Position numbers and translations under genes: made by a program. From Chamaecrista fasciculata (Eukaryota > Streptophyta > Magnoliopsida > Fabales > Fabaceae), in NCBI GenBank assembly GCA_003254925.1, contig QANZ01030773.1, positions 1 to 64,000 of the forward strand: a stretch of DNA of 64,000 nucleotides, given 5' to 3'. Below are positions 13,801 to 23,994 of the stretch, in pieces (the first letter of the stretch is position 1; each line of letters starts with the position of its first letter). The notes under the pieces were generated by a model. It saw only the letters and a list, made by a program, of their open reading frames with translations, was not told the DNA's origin and did not search any database.

Positions 13801-14256
13801 GTGTCCACTCAGAGGTGAAACCCAAGATGGCAAGATATTCTAAGAAGAACACTTCCCATCATCCTCTGAAACTCATAATACCATGCCACCATATATAGAT
13901 GCAGTACAATACATTGTTTATATGCCAGAATATATCTAAATCAGAAAAGTCCAGGAAATTAAATATAATCTAATGAAAATAAACTGGAATGTAAAACCAA
14001 TTATTGAGGACCACAATAATTCATTTCCCACCATAGGCCATCTACTTCAACCTAGCTAGAGAATTAACCAAGTCCAATGAAAATAAATCAAAATCATGGA
14101 TTATATCATGTTGATAATCATGAAAATGGGAAAAGGTCAGGATCAGATCAACAGAGTAAAGTCTCTAAAAGAAGGAAATGAAAACAAGAAGAAAAGAAAA
14201 AAAAAGACAAAAAAGTTTAGCAGGACAAGAGGGAATACATTTAGTAAGCCTGACAT
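7898..14256 (-). CDS. NOT2: CCR4-NOT complex subunit 2 (NOT2; VIP2-like)
   Basis: Thirteen coding exons in transcript order: 14256-14239, 13272-13164, 13084-12906, 12750-12369, 11790-11581, 11505-11404, 10829-10741, 10620-10438, 9769-9344, 9260-9208, 9121-9080, 8198-8054, 7957-7898. All introns are GT-AG and every join keeps frame, giving 665 residues. The first exon is tiny (MSGLLN), so start and splicing rest on the reading into SSLNGSASNLPDG. The N-terminal two-thirds is low-complexity and rich in Gly, Ser, Asn and Gln. The NOT2/3/5 box follows at about 500-660, with SLALGIDLTTLGLNLNSSEN, YSMPKDEAQLYAANELYNRG and ending EKRPQLPQH. In plants NOT2/VIP2 is part of the CCR4-NOT deadenylase complex. 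Arabidopsis VIP2 was found as an Agrobacterium VirE2 interactor, and NOT2 proteins also affect miRNA biogenesis. That function is transferred from the family. Confidence 0.96.
9883..10290. mobile_element. hAT-like non-autonomous remnant in NOT2 intron
   Basis: It starts GGATGATCGTGGATAGGG and shares extended similarity with the element at 27056-27875. Shared blocks include the AGTGAGTATCAAAATCAATC-type block and the TTTTAAAATA...ATCTATAACTAT block. The expected right end GATCATCC is not visible, so the copy is truncated or diverged. It lies in the intron between the exons ending at 10438 and starting at 9769. Confidence 0.5.
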
Positions 14257-14330
14257 TGTATAAATTTCAGATGGTCACACAAGAAATCATCCCTTTGCTG
14301 AAAACTGCTCTTCTTATAGCCAGGGGTCAA
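14239..14330 (-). other. NOT2: NOT2 start-codon exon (part 5'UTR), proposed acceptor
   Basis: The ATG lies at 14256-14254 and the donor GTATTCC follows MSGLLN at 14238. Upstream on the - strand a plausible acceptor CCATCAG ends at 14331, which would leave 74 untranslated bases in this exon. A second candidate acceptor (TTTTCAG) ends at 14298. cDNA would decide which is used. Confidence 0.5.
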
Positions 14331-15482
14331 CTGATGGGAGAACAATCTGTATATTATTTCCTTGCAACTACTCAACAACCTGAAAAATTGTAAAAGACAA
14401 TACCAGATACCATATGATCCATTTGTAAGCTAAGCATCCCTCTAAATGAATAATCCTAAAAGTTCCAAGCAGCATATATACAGAGATAAAATTGAAATTT
14501 GAATAAAATCATTCATCTCATAACAATCTCTTTCCCTTGGGAAAACTGGAAAGTAGAGATCCCTCCAGGTTCTTCCATTTAACTGTTGGAAACCGAAACA
14601 TGTAACTCAGTGCAGCCCAAGCATTTTGTCTGAATAATTTATGAGGATAAAAACATGCACGGAATCAAAACAGACTAGAAGTTTGTGTACTTCTAGCATA
14701 ACAATTACATAGCAACATATATTTTGAACTTACTTTTTTATTAATTTGTGTGCTCTGTGTGATGGACAAACATATTAGACAAACATATTATGAACACTGG
14801 AAGTGGGACAAAAGATGCACAAACTTAAGAAAAACAATGTGAACAAACTTGCAATTACAGCTCAATTGTCCAAAAGCCTGGCAAGGAAATCAAAGTGAAG
14901 AGCTCATTTCGAAAGCAGAAATTAGGGTAGAAACAGATTGTCTATAGGAGATGACACAGTAACAATGTGACATACTCTAAAGTGAGAGCAAAGAGATACA
15001 AATACCAATTCCATCACAAAAAACTGTAATCCGCCTATAATAAATATTCAACACTTGAAAGGAAATATTTCTTATCAGAAACCGAACCCTTTATGCACCA
15101 TCTCTCATTACTAAACATATGAAGAGGTAGTACCATCCAATTGTATGATACACAACAGGAAAATCTCACGTCAGCGAATAGCTAGCGTTCAATTCACAAA
15201 TATACTTCAATTAGCAAACTTAAGAAATTCAACAGAGTATCTTACAGCCCCCGTTCACAAAATGCAAGGCATTCTATCTTCCGGAACTGAAATTTCACCT
15301 TTAGAAAACAGACCCACGGAATTGAACACCTCCGAGAAACCTTAACAGCTAACAGTGACGAACAAGGAGGATCTAACAAAAGCAAATTGATACAGTGAGA
15401 AACAAGCTAGATCAAACTTGGGACGACGCGAGATCAAGTCGGTGCCGACGAGTAAGACAGAGAAGAAGGGAGAAAAGAGTAC

Positions 15483-15620
15483 CTGAAAGGCAGATCAGCG
15501 ATGAAGGAAGAGATAGAAGAAGAAGCCTGAGTCAAAGAGCGAGTTCGAATACCCTAAATCGGACTGAGAAAGCGATAGATAGATGTGAGAGACTTGTCGA
15601 GATGGAAATAAAAAGTGAGT
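15483..15620 (-). other. NOT2: NOT2 non-coding first exon (5'UTR), predicted
   Basis: On the - strand a CT-rich leader ends TTTCAG with donor GTACTC at 15482. This implies a 5'UTR intron of about 1.15 kb down to 14331 or 14298. A long intron in the 5'UTR is common in plant housekeeping genes. The transcription start is not fixed by sequence and may extend into the neighbouring fold-back element. Confidence 0.55.
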
Positions 15621-15623
15621 GAA

Positions 15624-15992
15624 AGTGCACTTTTTGTCTCGTATCTTTTGCACAGGTCGCAATTTGGTCTCATTTCTTTTTTTTTTTTTTNTGGTCTCAT
15701 TTTTTTTTTTTTTTTTTGCATTTTTGGTCTCATATTTTCTTTTTAGGTCCCAAATTAGTCTTATATCTTTTGGTCAAGTTGTATATTTGGTCTCATATTT
15801 GTTGGTCAAGTTACATAGTTAGTAGTCTCATATCTTTGTAAAAAGTTTCACATTATGAGACTAACGGTGAAACTTTTTGCTAAGAAATAGAATCAATTTG
15901 CACCTGATGAAGATATGAGACTAAAAGTGCAACAAAAAAAGATAAGGACCAAATTGAGACCTTGGCAAACAATATGGGACTAAAAGTGCACT
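15624..15992. mobile_element. Fold-back element, family C (ATATGAGACCAAA arms), copy 1
   Basis: It begins AGTGCACTTTTTGTCTC and ends with the reverse complement of that (GGGACTAAAAGTGCACT). The left arm repeats GGTCTCAT and the right arm repeats ATGAGACTAAA, meeting at a short central palindrome around TTTCAC...GTGAAA (15847-15873). Poly-T tracts interrupt the left arm (N at 15691). It abuts the predicted NOT2 5'UTR exon, so it forms the proximal promoter region of that gene. Confidence 0.75.
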
Positions 15993-16042
15993 TCTGCCTA
16001 AAAAGTTATGGGAACAAAAGAAGTATATGTATAAAAATAATG

Positions 16043-16580
16043 GGTTAAAGGGTCATTTTGGTCCTAAATGTATGCCCTAATGTTCATTTTGGTCCATTAT
16101 GTTTCAAAATGTTCAAATTGGTCCTAAATGTTTGCAAAATGTTTCATTTTGGTCCCAACTATTGAATATGGATTGTTTCAAGTTCAAACGTGATGAGTTT
16201 AGAGCTACGCATTCTTCCCGAAGAGTATTTTTTCTATCTAGTTGGAACCATCAGCAAACGAGGTCAAATTGATCATAAAAGTAGACCTCTCGTTTCATGG
16301 TCAAACAAGCAAAGTTGATCATATCTCTCTCGTTTCAAATTCGAATGCGACGAATTCAGAGTTACTAGTTCTTTTTAACAAGTCCTTTGAACTTGAAATG
16401 AGAGACGAGAGAAATATGACCAAATTCAATAATTTGGGACCAAAATGAAACATTTTACTAATACTTAGGACCAAAATGAATCATTTTGCCAACATTTAGG
16501 ACCAATTTGAACATTTTGAAACATAATGGACCAAAATGAATAATAAGGCATACATTTTGGACCAAAATGACCCTTTAACC
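16043..16580. mobile_element. Fold-back element, family A (GGTCCTAAATG arms), copy 1
   Basis: The arms are near-perfect inverted repeats of about 110-120 bases starting GGTTAAAGGGTCATTTTGG. GGTCC occurs at 16060, 16091, 16120 and 16151. The inner part carries a head-to-tail motif around GTTTCATGGTCAAACAAGC and CGACGAATTCAGAG, shared with the copies near 32.7 kb, 51.9 kb and 57.1 kb. The flanks AAAAATAATG and AAAAAATATG resemble an imperfect 10-bp target duplication. No coding capacity. Confidence 0.75.
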
Positions 16581-17494
16581 AAAAAATATGTGGTCAAAAC
16601 CTCAGATTGGTTCGAAATATATGGCTCAAATTTTAAATTGACTCTAAATATTTTATTTGTCTTAGATTGTCCTACATATTTTCATAATTTTTAAATTGAT
16701 TTCAAACTACTCGATATGATCATATCTTTTTTTTTTTTTGCTTGAATATGATCATATTTTTTTTTTTCAAATTTAAATACGACAAATCTAAAACTACGAG
16801 TTGCTTTTAAGTTTAACAAGTCATTTCTCTATCTAATTAAAGTAGTTAGTAGGAATCATCATAAGCAGGGTATGAATATGATATCAAATATTATGATCAT
16901 GGAATTCGAATTTAAATATGAACAAGTATCAAAATCAATTCTCATATCTAGATCTATCAAATAGTCTAATGGACAGTTCCTTTTAGATTAGGGTAAAATA
17001 CAGGAAAGGTACCTGTGGTTTGGCCTAATCTCACTTTTATGACGTGTGGTTTCAAAAGTTGCACATTAGGTACCTGTGTGTTTCGCCGTTAAACAGAAGC
17101 AGTACTTGTGTAATTTTCCGTTAAATTTTTGACGGAAAAAGTAGTACTTGTGGTTTCAAAAGTTGCACAATAGGTACCTGTGGTTTTGCTGAAGCTTGAA
17201 CTACATATTAGCTTCATATTTTGAACATTAAACGATGAAACCCAACACTCTCTTCATCTTCATCATCATATTCTTCCCATAAACTCAACAAACCCTCATT
17301 TCTCATACGAATTTCAAATTCCACTTATCAAATTAAATCAGAAATCACACACACACACACACACACATATAGATATACATTAATCAGAAATCACCTGAAT
17401 TATCATCTCCAAATTTCTCGGCGGATTTTGAAGCAATTTCAAAGATTTAGGGTTTCTAATTTGATTTGATGAAATTAGGGTTGTTGAAATTGCA
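16581..17494. other. Intergenic repeat debris before the assembly gap
   Basis: It contains a fragment similar to the hAT-like element (16870-16985) and a partial family B repeat (16990-17200) with GGTACCTGTGG blocks about 30 bases apart. There is a (CA)n run near 17347-17368. A short leader-like stretch at 17225-17494 runs into the N gap; it could be the edge of a gene fragment, but nothing is recognisable. Confidence 0.4.
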
Positions 17495-17733
17495 NNNNNN
17501 NNNNNNNNNNNNNNNNNNNNNNNNNNNNNNNNNNNNNNNNNNNNNNNNNNNNNNNNNNNNNNNNNNNNNNNNNNNNNNNNNNNNNNNNNNNNNNNNNNNN
17601 NNNNNNNNNNNNNNNNNNNNNNNNNNNNNNNNNNNNNNNNNNNNNNNNNNNNNNNNNNNNNNNNNNNNNNNNNNNNNNNNNNNNNNNNNNNNNNNNNNNN
17701 NNNNNNNNNNNNNNNNNNNNNNNNNNNNNNNNN
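17495..17733. other. Assembly gap (run of N)
   Basis: 239 unknown bases. The sequence resumes exactly at the 5' end of a copia-like LTR (TGTTAGG), so the gap probably lies at a repeat boundary. Confidence 0.99.
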
Positions 17734-17734
17734 A

Positions 17735-18215
17735 TGTTAGGATATGGGTCCACCCTTGATGGATTGGACCCATTCAAATCCATGATCCTAAATAATAATA
17801 ACTATTATTATTATTTGTTATTTATTAATTAATTTAATTAATTAAATATTATGTCAGACAAGGATCATGGGGTGTGGGGAGTTATCTTGTGTGAGTGGGA
17901 TAATAATAAAAATAATTATTATTTTCTAAACCCCCACATTTTGAGGAAGGCAGTTCCAAGTGAGTGAGAATTGCATCAAAAAACGTGGAGTAAAAGTGGA
18001 TGGAGCGCACGTCTCATTTTTGTGGTGAAAAAGTGAGGTTATGAGAAATTGAAAAAGTGGCTTTCATTCTTGCTTCATCTCTGGTGTCTCTCTCTCAGTC
18101 AATGTGTGTGCATTTGCTGTGAGCAACGCGAAAGCGTAGATCCATGTTCGAGATCGTGACCGGGTCTTCGCGTGGGTACTTGATTCCGCTATCCAGGTAC
18201 GCCCGAAAACTTACA
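17735..18215 (+). mobile_element. 5' LTR of a Ty1/copia-like retrotransposon
   Basis: It starts TGTTAGGATATGGGTCC directly after the gap and ends CGAAAACTTACA, so it has TG...CA ends. A primer-binding site, TGGTATCAAAGCAG at 18217, lies one base after the LTR. That matches the initiator-Met tRNA complement with one change. The last part of the LTR is CT-rich, as expected for an R/U5 region. Confidence 0.75.
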
Positions 18216-20219
18216 GTGGTATCAAAGCAGATGGTTTCGATGTTGAATATATGTGGTTGCCATGTTGATTGCTTTTTTATCATGTATGGTTGCCATGGAA
18301 ATATGAACATCGTATGTTTGGTTTTTATTTTTTTTTTTGTATGTTGTTGTTGTTCTCCATATATGTGTTTAATTTATAGAATCATGACTGTAAACATGTG
18401 ATTCTCAATACATATTGTGGGGCGATTCGTAGAGTAGATAGTGTTTCGTTTTTAATTATATGTATAAATATGTGGTAATTTTCGGGTTCAGAAAAGTGCG
18501 TTTTCAAACTCCGAAAATTATACCAATGCGTAGAGCACGAAAAAATAAAAATTTTGATATAAAATTTGCGTGAAACGGAGTTCGGATGAGAAAGTTATGG
18601 CTCTGGGAAGCTTGTGGGATGGATCTGAATTTCATGTGCAGTGCTGGAGGTTGAAGACAAACTAAACGACGCCATTTTTCCGTTTCGGGGAAAAAAACTG
18701 TGAACCGGACCGGTTTGGTTCAGTCAGACCGAACCGGTCAAGGCCCAATAGAAAAGAAAAAAAAAACAGATTAATTATATAAATAAATTAATTAAAATGG
18801 CCATTAAATGCCACGTGGCGAGTGAGGCAACGTGGCACCTCCTTTCAGCGCGTGTAGCTTTTGTAGGAGGCTGCGGCAGCGCGTGGCCTACGCGCGCCCA
18901 TGTTGCAACTGGAAAACGTTTTTTTTTATTTTCTGTTGTTTCTGCCTTCTTGAGGCGCGTGAGGGCGCGTGGAGCGTCGGATTGACGTGCTGTTTGTTTA
19001 TAAAAATCCGTAAATTCGAGATCTTCAATTGGATATATCATATGATATATTTTGAAGCTATTTCGGGTCTTTTTAGTAATTTTTGTGAAATACTTATTTT
19101 CTTTTAATTCTTTTATGTGAAAAGAAATAAAAAAATAATGTTATTTTTTTTTTATGTTACAATGAGGCAAGAGGCTTCAAGTAACAATGAAATCACTAAA
19201 TATAATACATCAGTTTTTTTTTTTTGTTTTGAGACGATAAAATTCACGAAAATCTCTTGATGAGAATCTTGAGGATGACCCAAATAGAAGATCCGATGAG
19301 GAATTAGAGAAAATCACAAGGAGCATCCAGAGGAAGACCTCGACGAGGATCATCATCAAAATGGGCCTTATAAGATGATGATTTCTAGCCCAACGACTAT
19401 GACATAATTTCCCTATGACGCCCTAGAGTTGGAGTTGGAGTTGGAGTTGGATTTGGTGTTTTGAGGTTCGTGAGCTCTTTCAAAATGAAGTGGACAACGT
19501 AGAGGAAGGAGAAGAACAAGACCATCTACTCACTCCAACTCGGGCTGTGAACTTTGATGCATAAGACTTAGCATTTTTTTTTATGTCAAAACTAAGGTGG
19601 TTGATAGCATAAAATTGTGAATAAAATTTTTATGAGATTGGACCATTAAGTTGGTTGTCTCTCGAACGTGACAACACCAAAACCTAGGAAAACGAGGGAT
19701 ATTGCGATTTATTATCTTCATAATTTTGATTGATATGTATGGTGTTTGTGTTTTCCTTATTTTTCCTAGCTTTAACATTTGTTGTGATAAATGTTTGCTA
19801 TGTATTGTATGTTGTATAGATTTTTATATGCTTATTTGGATTAAGTATATATGTGAGCTTTAATTATTATTTGTTAATAATTGAAGTATGTTTCTCATAA
19901 GTGGGAGCTTTTAGAAGATGTGTCTTCTAAGAGTCAATTAATTAATAATTAATAAAAACACTCATATAAAATTTTTGATAGTACATAATGTTCATTGCTT
20001 GTATCTGTGTGATAGGAGGTGCAAACGTATACTCCTGATTATGGGTCTTACGATGACATTATTTACTGATTGAGAATAATGTGAGTGTATGACATTGTAT
20101 ACCTAGTTGTGCTATATAACTGGAAGGTTCTTTGGTACGTTTCTCTTTGAGAAAGAGAACAGAGTTAGGTGGGATCAGTTTGTCACAAAACTGATTAATA
20201 CAAACCAAGAACATTATTG

Positions 20220-21765
20220 CTAAAATTTAATTGTAGGGCGTAAAAGCTTAACGGGGACAACTAAGATATCTGGCATTGAAAGGTCAAATATTTTTTTTAG
20301 AGGAACTAAGATGCTATTATACCTTTCACAAATGTTTTTGGTTAATCCAAAACTTAATATAAGAGAAACCACAAAGCTTACCAGTTTCTTTGAAGAAATA
20401 CAACATAACAAGTATTACACTTCTGAGTGTTATGGTGATGAGCTAATTTACGAGTTTGAGAGGCACAAAATCGCAATGGCTATCTGAATAATTTTGAAGG
20501 CTAAGTTTGGTGATAGTTTCACCATAGAACTGATTAGGTTGACGAATGAGTTCGACACCTATGAGTTTAAACCAAACACTCATTTGAAGTAGCATCTAAG
20601 ATAGATGACCAACATAATTAGAGAACTTAAGAAAATTGAATATGTTTGTCTGATGAACAGCAAGAAAAGCAGTCATTAGATGACTTCCTCGTAGTTGAGA
20701 GAACTTGAAAGTTAATATGACCCAAAATACAAACATCATTATTTTTGATGATGTAGTTAAGCACTTGGAGTTGAAAGGTGGATGCTTAGAGGCATGTAAG
20801 ACCTCTGAATAAGCTTGTTGTAAGGATGCATGAACTTTCTAAGTCAAAGCCCTATTTTAAGAAGGGTGGTCTTAATTCAAAAGATCAAGAGAAACAAAGG
20901 CACATGAAAGAAGCTAGACCTTGAGTAGGTCAAGTACTTCACCTGCTAGAGATTGAACCATTTCGCACATGACTGTGTTTTAAACAGGCTGAGCGAAAAG
21001 GTCTTAGTGAATTAAGTAAATTCACAAGTTTCTGGTACTGTTTATCAAATAGGACCAGCCTCTTCTTTTTGGATTACAGACTCATGCTTCACAATCCACA
21101 TAACTAGGGATTAAGGATCCTTGGTAGAGTACCATCGATTATCGCATTGAAGCAAGTGGCTTTACGTTGGAAACAACGCGAGAATCATGGTTAAAGGTAT
21201 GATACATGCCTATTCACTTTACAAGGTGAAAGATGTTGAACACTCCATGATGCAATTTATGCTTATGACGTTCGACAGAAATTGGAATTCTATTATATGT
21301 CATTTTAAAATTTGTTTTTTTTTTAATTTTAACTTTCATAATAGAGTTGTAGTTAGTGTGAACAACTCTATTCTTTAGGGTTCAATTTTTTCCTGTTGAA
21401 GAAGTTCTTTGATTTTGGATATTGTTGGTGTTCGTTTTATGATTAAAACGAATATTTCGCTATTTCTTCACGCAATGTTAGCCAAAGATGGCTATTGGGT
21501 GACATTCCATATGTGGAAATATCACTATGTAAAATTTTTTCTGACTGGTAAAGCAACATGATCCATTGCAAGTAATCCATTCTAATGTTTGTGGTCAAAT
21601 AAATGTGAGGGCAAAACACGGAGCTTGGAATTTTTTAATACCTTTCTTGGATGATTATTCACGATATGGTATAACTATTTAATTCCATGTCATAAGTTTG
21701 AAGTTCTGTGGCGCTTTAAACAAAATATGTACAAGGAGGATAATCAAATGGTCAATGTAGTCAAA
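20220..21765 (+). pseudogene. Copia gag-protease-integrase remnant
   Basis: A decayed polyprotein with several frameshifts and in-frame stops. Order: gag (UBN2-type) region, CCHC-like knuckle, protease-like DSC in place of DSG, then the integrase core start (HSNVCGQI...FLDDYSRYG). The copia order, with integrase before any reverse transcriptase, supports the assignment. It cannot produce a functional protein as it stands. Confidence 0.65.
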
Positions 21766-22040
21766 TCACAAAATTAGTCTCATATCTTTGCAAAAGGATC
21801 AACTAACCGTTAGTTGATCCTTTTGTAAAGATATGATATTACTTCTTAACCTGACCCAAAGGTATAGGACCAATTCTGCAATTGACCCAAAAATATGAGA
21901 CCAAATCTGCAACAACAAAAGATATGAGACCAAATTGAGACCTGATAAAAAGATATGAGACCAAAGTGTAGCAGAAAAAAGATATGAGACCAAATTAGGA
22001 ACTGAGCGAAAGATATGAGAGCAAATTTACACTTTCACCT
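21766..22040. mobile_element. Fold-back element, family C, copy 2 (mostly right arm)
   Basis: A central palindrome (GATCAACTAAC/GTTAGTTGATC near 21798-21820) is followed by a right arm of six tandem blocks of the type AAAGATATGAGACCAAA. GACC occurs at 21868, 21899, 21928, 21959 and 21988, and the last block is changed to GAGC. The left arm is reduced to about 30 bases. The copia remnant ends where this element starts. Confidence 0.7.
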
Positions 22041-23994
22041 TATTTAAAAATGAACATACACATCCAAAGATAGCCTTATTTCCTCATGCTCCAACCCTAG
22101 ATAGTAAGGCAGAGAGGCCGAAAGTGACAGGACCAACGAGTCTGAAGCAAAAAACGCCGCTTGTCGTCGTCGTTTGTGTTCGTCAATGGTGGGGTGGCTA
22201 GTCTCGTCGTCTCTGCTTCTTTCAGGTTTTGCTTCCTTCTAATTGAATTAAGTACTCTAATCGAATTAAGTACTGTAATTTGTTCTCTCTTATGGATAAA
22301 TTCATGTACTTTTTAGTCGTTCTCTGTTCAGGAGATATTCAAAATTAGAGGGGAATGGAATTGATGAGAAATTTTTGGTACACGTGTAATTTAAAATACT
22401 ATCACTGTATACTCTTTCTTCCATTTCTGGAGAGAATGGTTCGTATGAAATTTAGATGAAGTAATCACATCGGCAGATGAACTTTGATGAAGTGATCTAT
22501 TTCATCGGTGATGATTGTGAATATGGTCAGCCCTACTTGGAGTTCTTTTTTGGTTGGAACTTAAAGTTTACTGAAGATTGAAACAATGTAACTTTTCCTT
22601 ATGGGTGCCAAATGTTATGACTTGAGTTTTAGAGCAATTAAAGAGAAAGACACAATGATTTCCTAAGGGGTTTGTGTTGCCCAAGTGGCTATGTTATCAT
22701 AACTAAATGGAGGCAAATGTCAATTTTGTCCCCTTTGAGTCCTTCTTTTCAACTACAGATAGTTGTAGAAATAGAAAGATCACAAGGGCAATTTCAGAAA
22801 ATAAATTTGTAAACAACTTGCTCTTTTAAAGTAGAAAAGATTTTTTAAGTATATCAAATTATCAATCATTCCCTTGGTGCAACCTTCATTTGTGTTCTAG
22901 TTTGATTTGCTGTAATCTGTGACTGGTGTGGAGTTGTGGAAGTGCTATTTTGCTATCTTGGTGCTTTGGTTTAGATGTTTAGCCATAGGTATGATTTATG
23001 TTTCAAATTGTTGTTGTTGCTTCTAATTTATGATAGAATTTGAGGAAAATAGGGACTGAATTGAAAGAAAATTTTATTATTGATGATTATACTTACAATT
23101 TGCTCAAGTGGCTTTTCTAACTCCAACCACACCACTCAAAGACACGCCTCACACACTCAATTATGGAGAAGTTTGGGAAAGTTATTTTTGCTTGTGTGCA
23201 GGTTCTAGTTTGTTATGTGCTTCTCATGGTGGAGATCCTTTCTATAATTTCAATCCCAATAAGATTCATTGAAATTAGCATCTATATGAATAATACTTGA
23301 TGAGGATCAATTTTGTTTTTATCTTTTCATCTACTGTGTTGTTTATTACATAATTCCCTAATCCTATTTTATTCTTTCTTGTCATTTGGTTGTACCAGAC
23401 ACTTGTGAAGGAGGAAGATGATATAGTTGATTCTTCATATATCTTTGCTCATATATCAGTGGAGTTGCAAGGCCTTGGGAAACACAGATTGCAGGTATTA
23501 TGTTAGTAAATATTGAATTGTGTTATATTATTATATATGGTAATTTAGAAATATATGTTAATAGAAATTAGTGACAATTAGTCTTCAAAACTGCCCAAAC
23601 CGAACCGCCTATAACCGATGTGAGCTGTTCAGTTAAAAATTTTGAAAATAACCGTCCAAACTGCCCAATGAGCACCCCTAATTACAACAATGGATGTAAT
23701 GGCTGATGGATTTATGTTTTGTTTGGTTTCTTTCCATATGGTTGCAGACTTAGAAACTTGGGATGGGTTGTATGCAAACTAAAATATAATTAGTTTCCTC
23801 ATTCTTATTTCTTATTTCCTCTTCTTTGAAATTCGTCTCATTTTGTGCCTTTTTTCTTTCCCTTTTCACTGAGCAATGTTCACATAATCACATGTCAATA
23901 GTTGAACGATGTAACAAAGCGGCTCCTTATAGTTATACAACGGCCCAAACCCTAAACCTGACATTCTCAGTGCGTCGCTCTCTCACGATTAGCC
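22041..23994 (+). other. Gene-like fragments of unknown identity upstream of RPP30
   Basis: Two stretches look exonic. The first is a CG-richer leader near 22080-22225 with an ATG at 22185, followed by TTTCAG|GTTTTG. The second, 23399-23498, is flanked by AG and GT and reads TLVKEEDDIVDSSYIFAHIS... in one frame. I do not recognise either. They could be a small gene, a pseudogene or exons captured by a transposon. A short repeat remnant ending TGAGCACCCCTAATTA lies near 23590-23685. The last 100 bases should hold the RPP30 5'UTR. Confidence 0.35.

Larger units (their letters stand above)
17735..21765 (+). mobile_element. Degenerate, 3'-truncated Ty1/copia-like retrotransposon
   Basis: The 5' LTR and PBS are followed by about 2 kb of non-coding leader, then decayed gag-pol on the + strand. 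Recognisable pieces: a gag-like NGDNxDIW around 20250-20275; TQNTNIIIFDDVVKHLEL at about 20718-20775; a decayed zinc knuckle (FTC...HFAHDC) near 20938-20975; an aspartic-protease-like FWITDSCFTIHITRD near 21067-21112; and an integrase-like FLDDYSRYG near 21645-21672. Many stops interrupt the frame. The similarity ends at about 21765, where a fold-back element begins. No reverse transcriptase or 3' LTR was found. Confidence 0.75.

Noticed and set aside
17456..17783. Open frames composed mostly of X
   Set aside because: They only span the N gap. There is no sequence evidence for coding.
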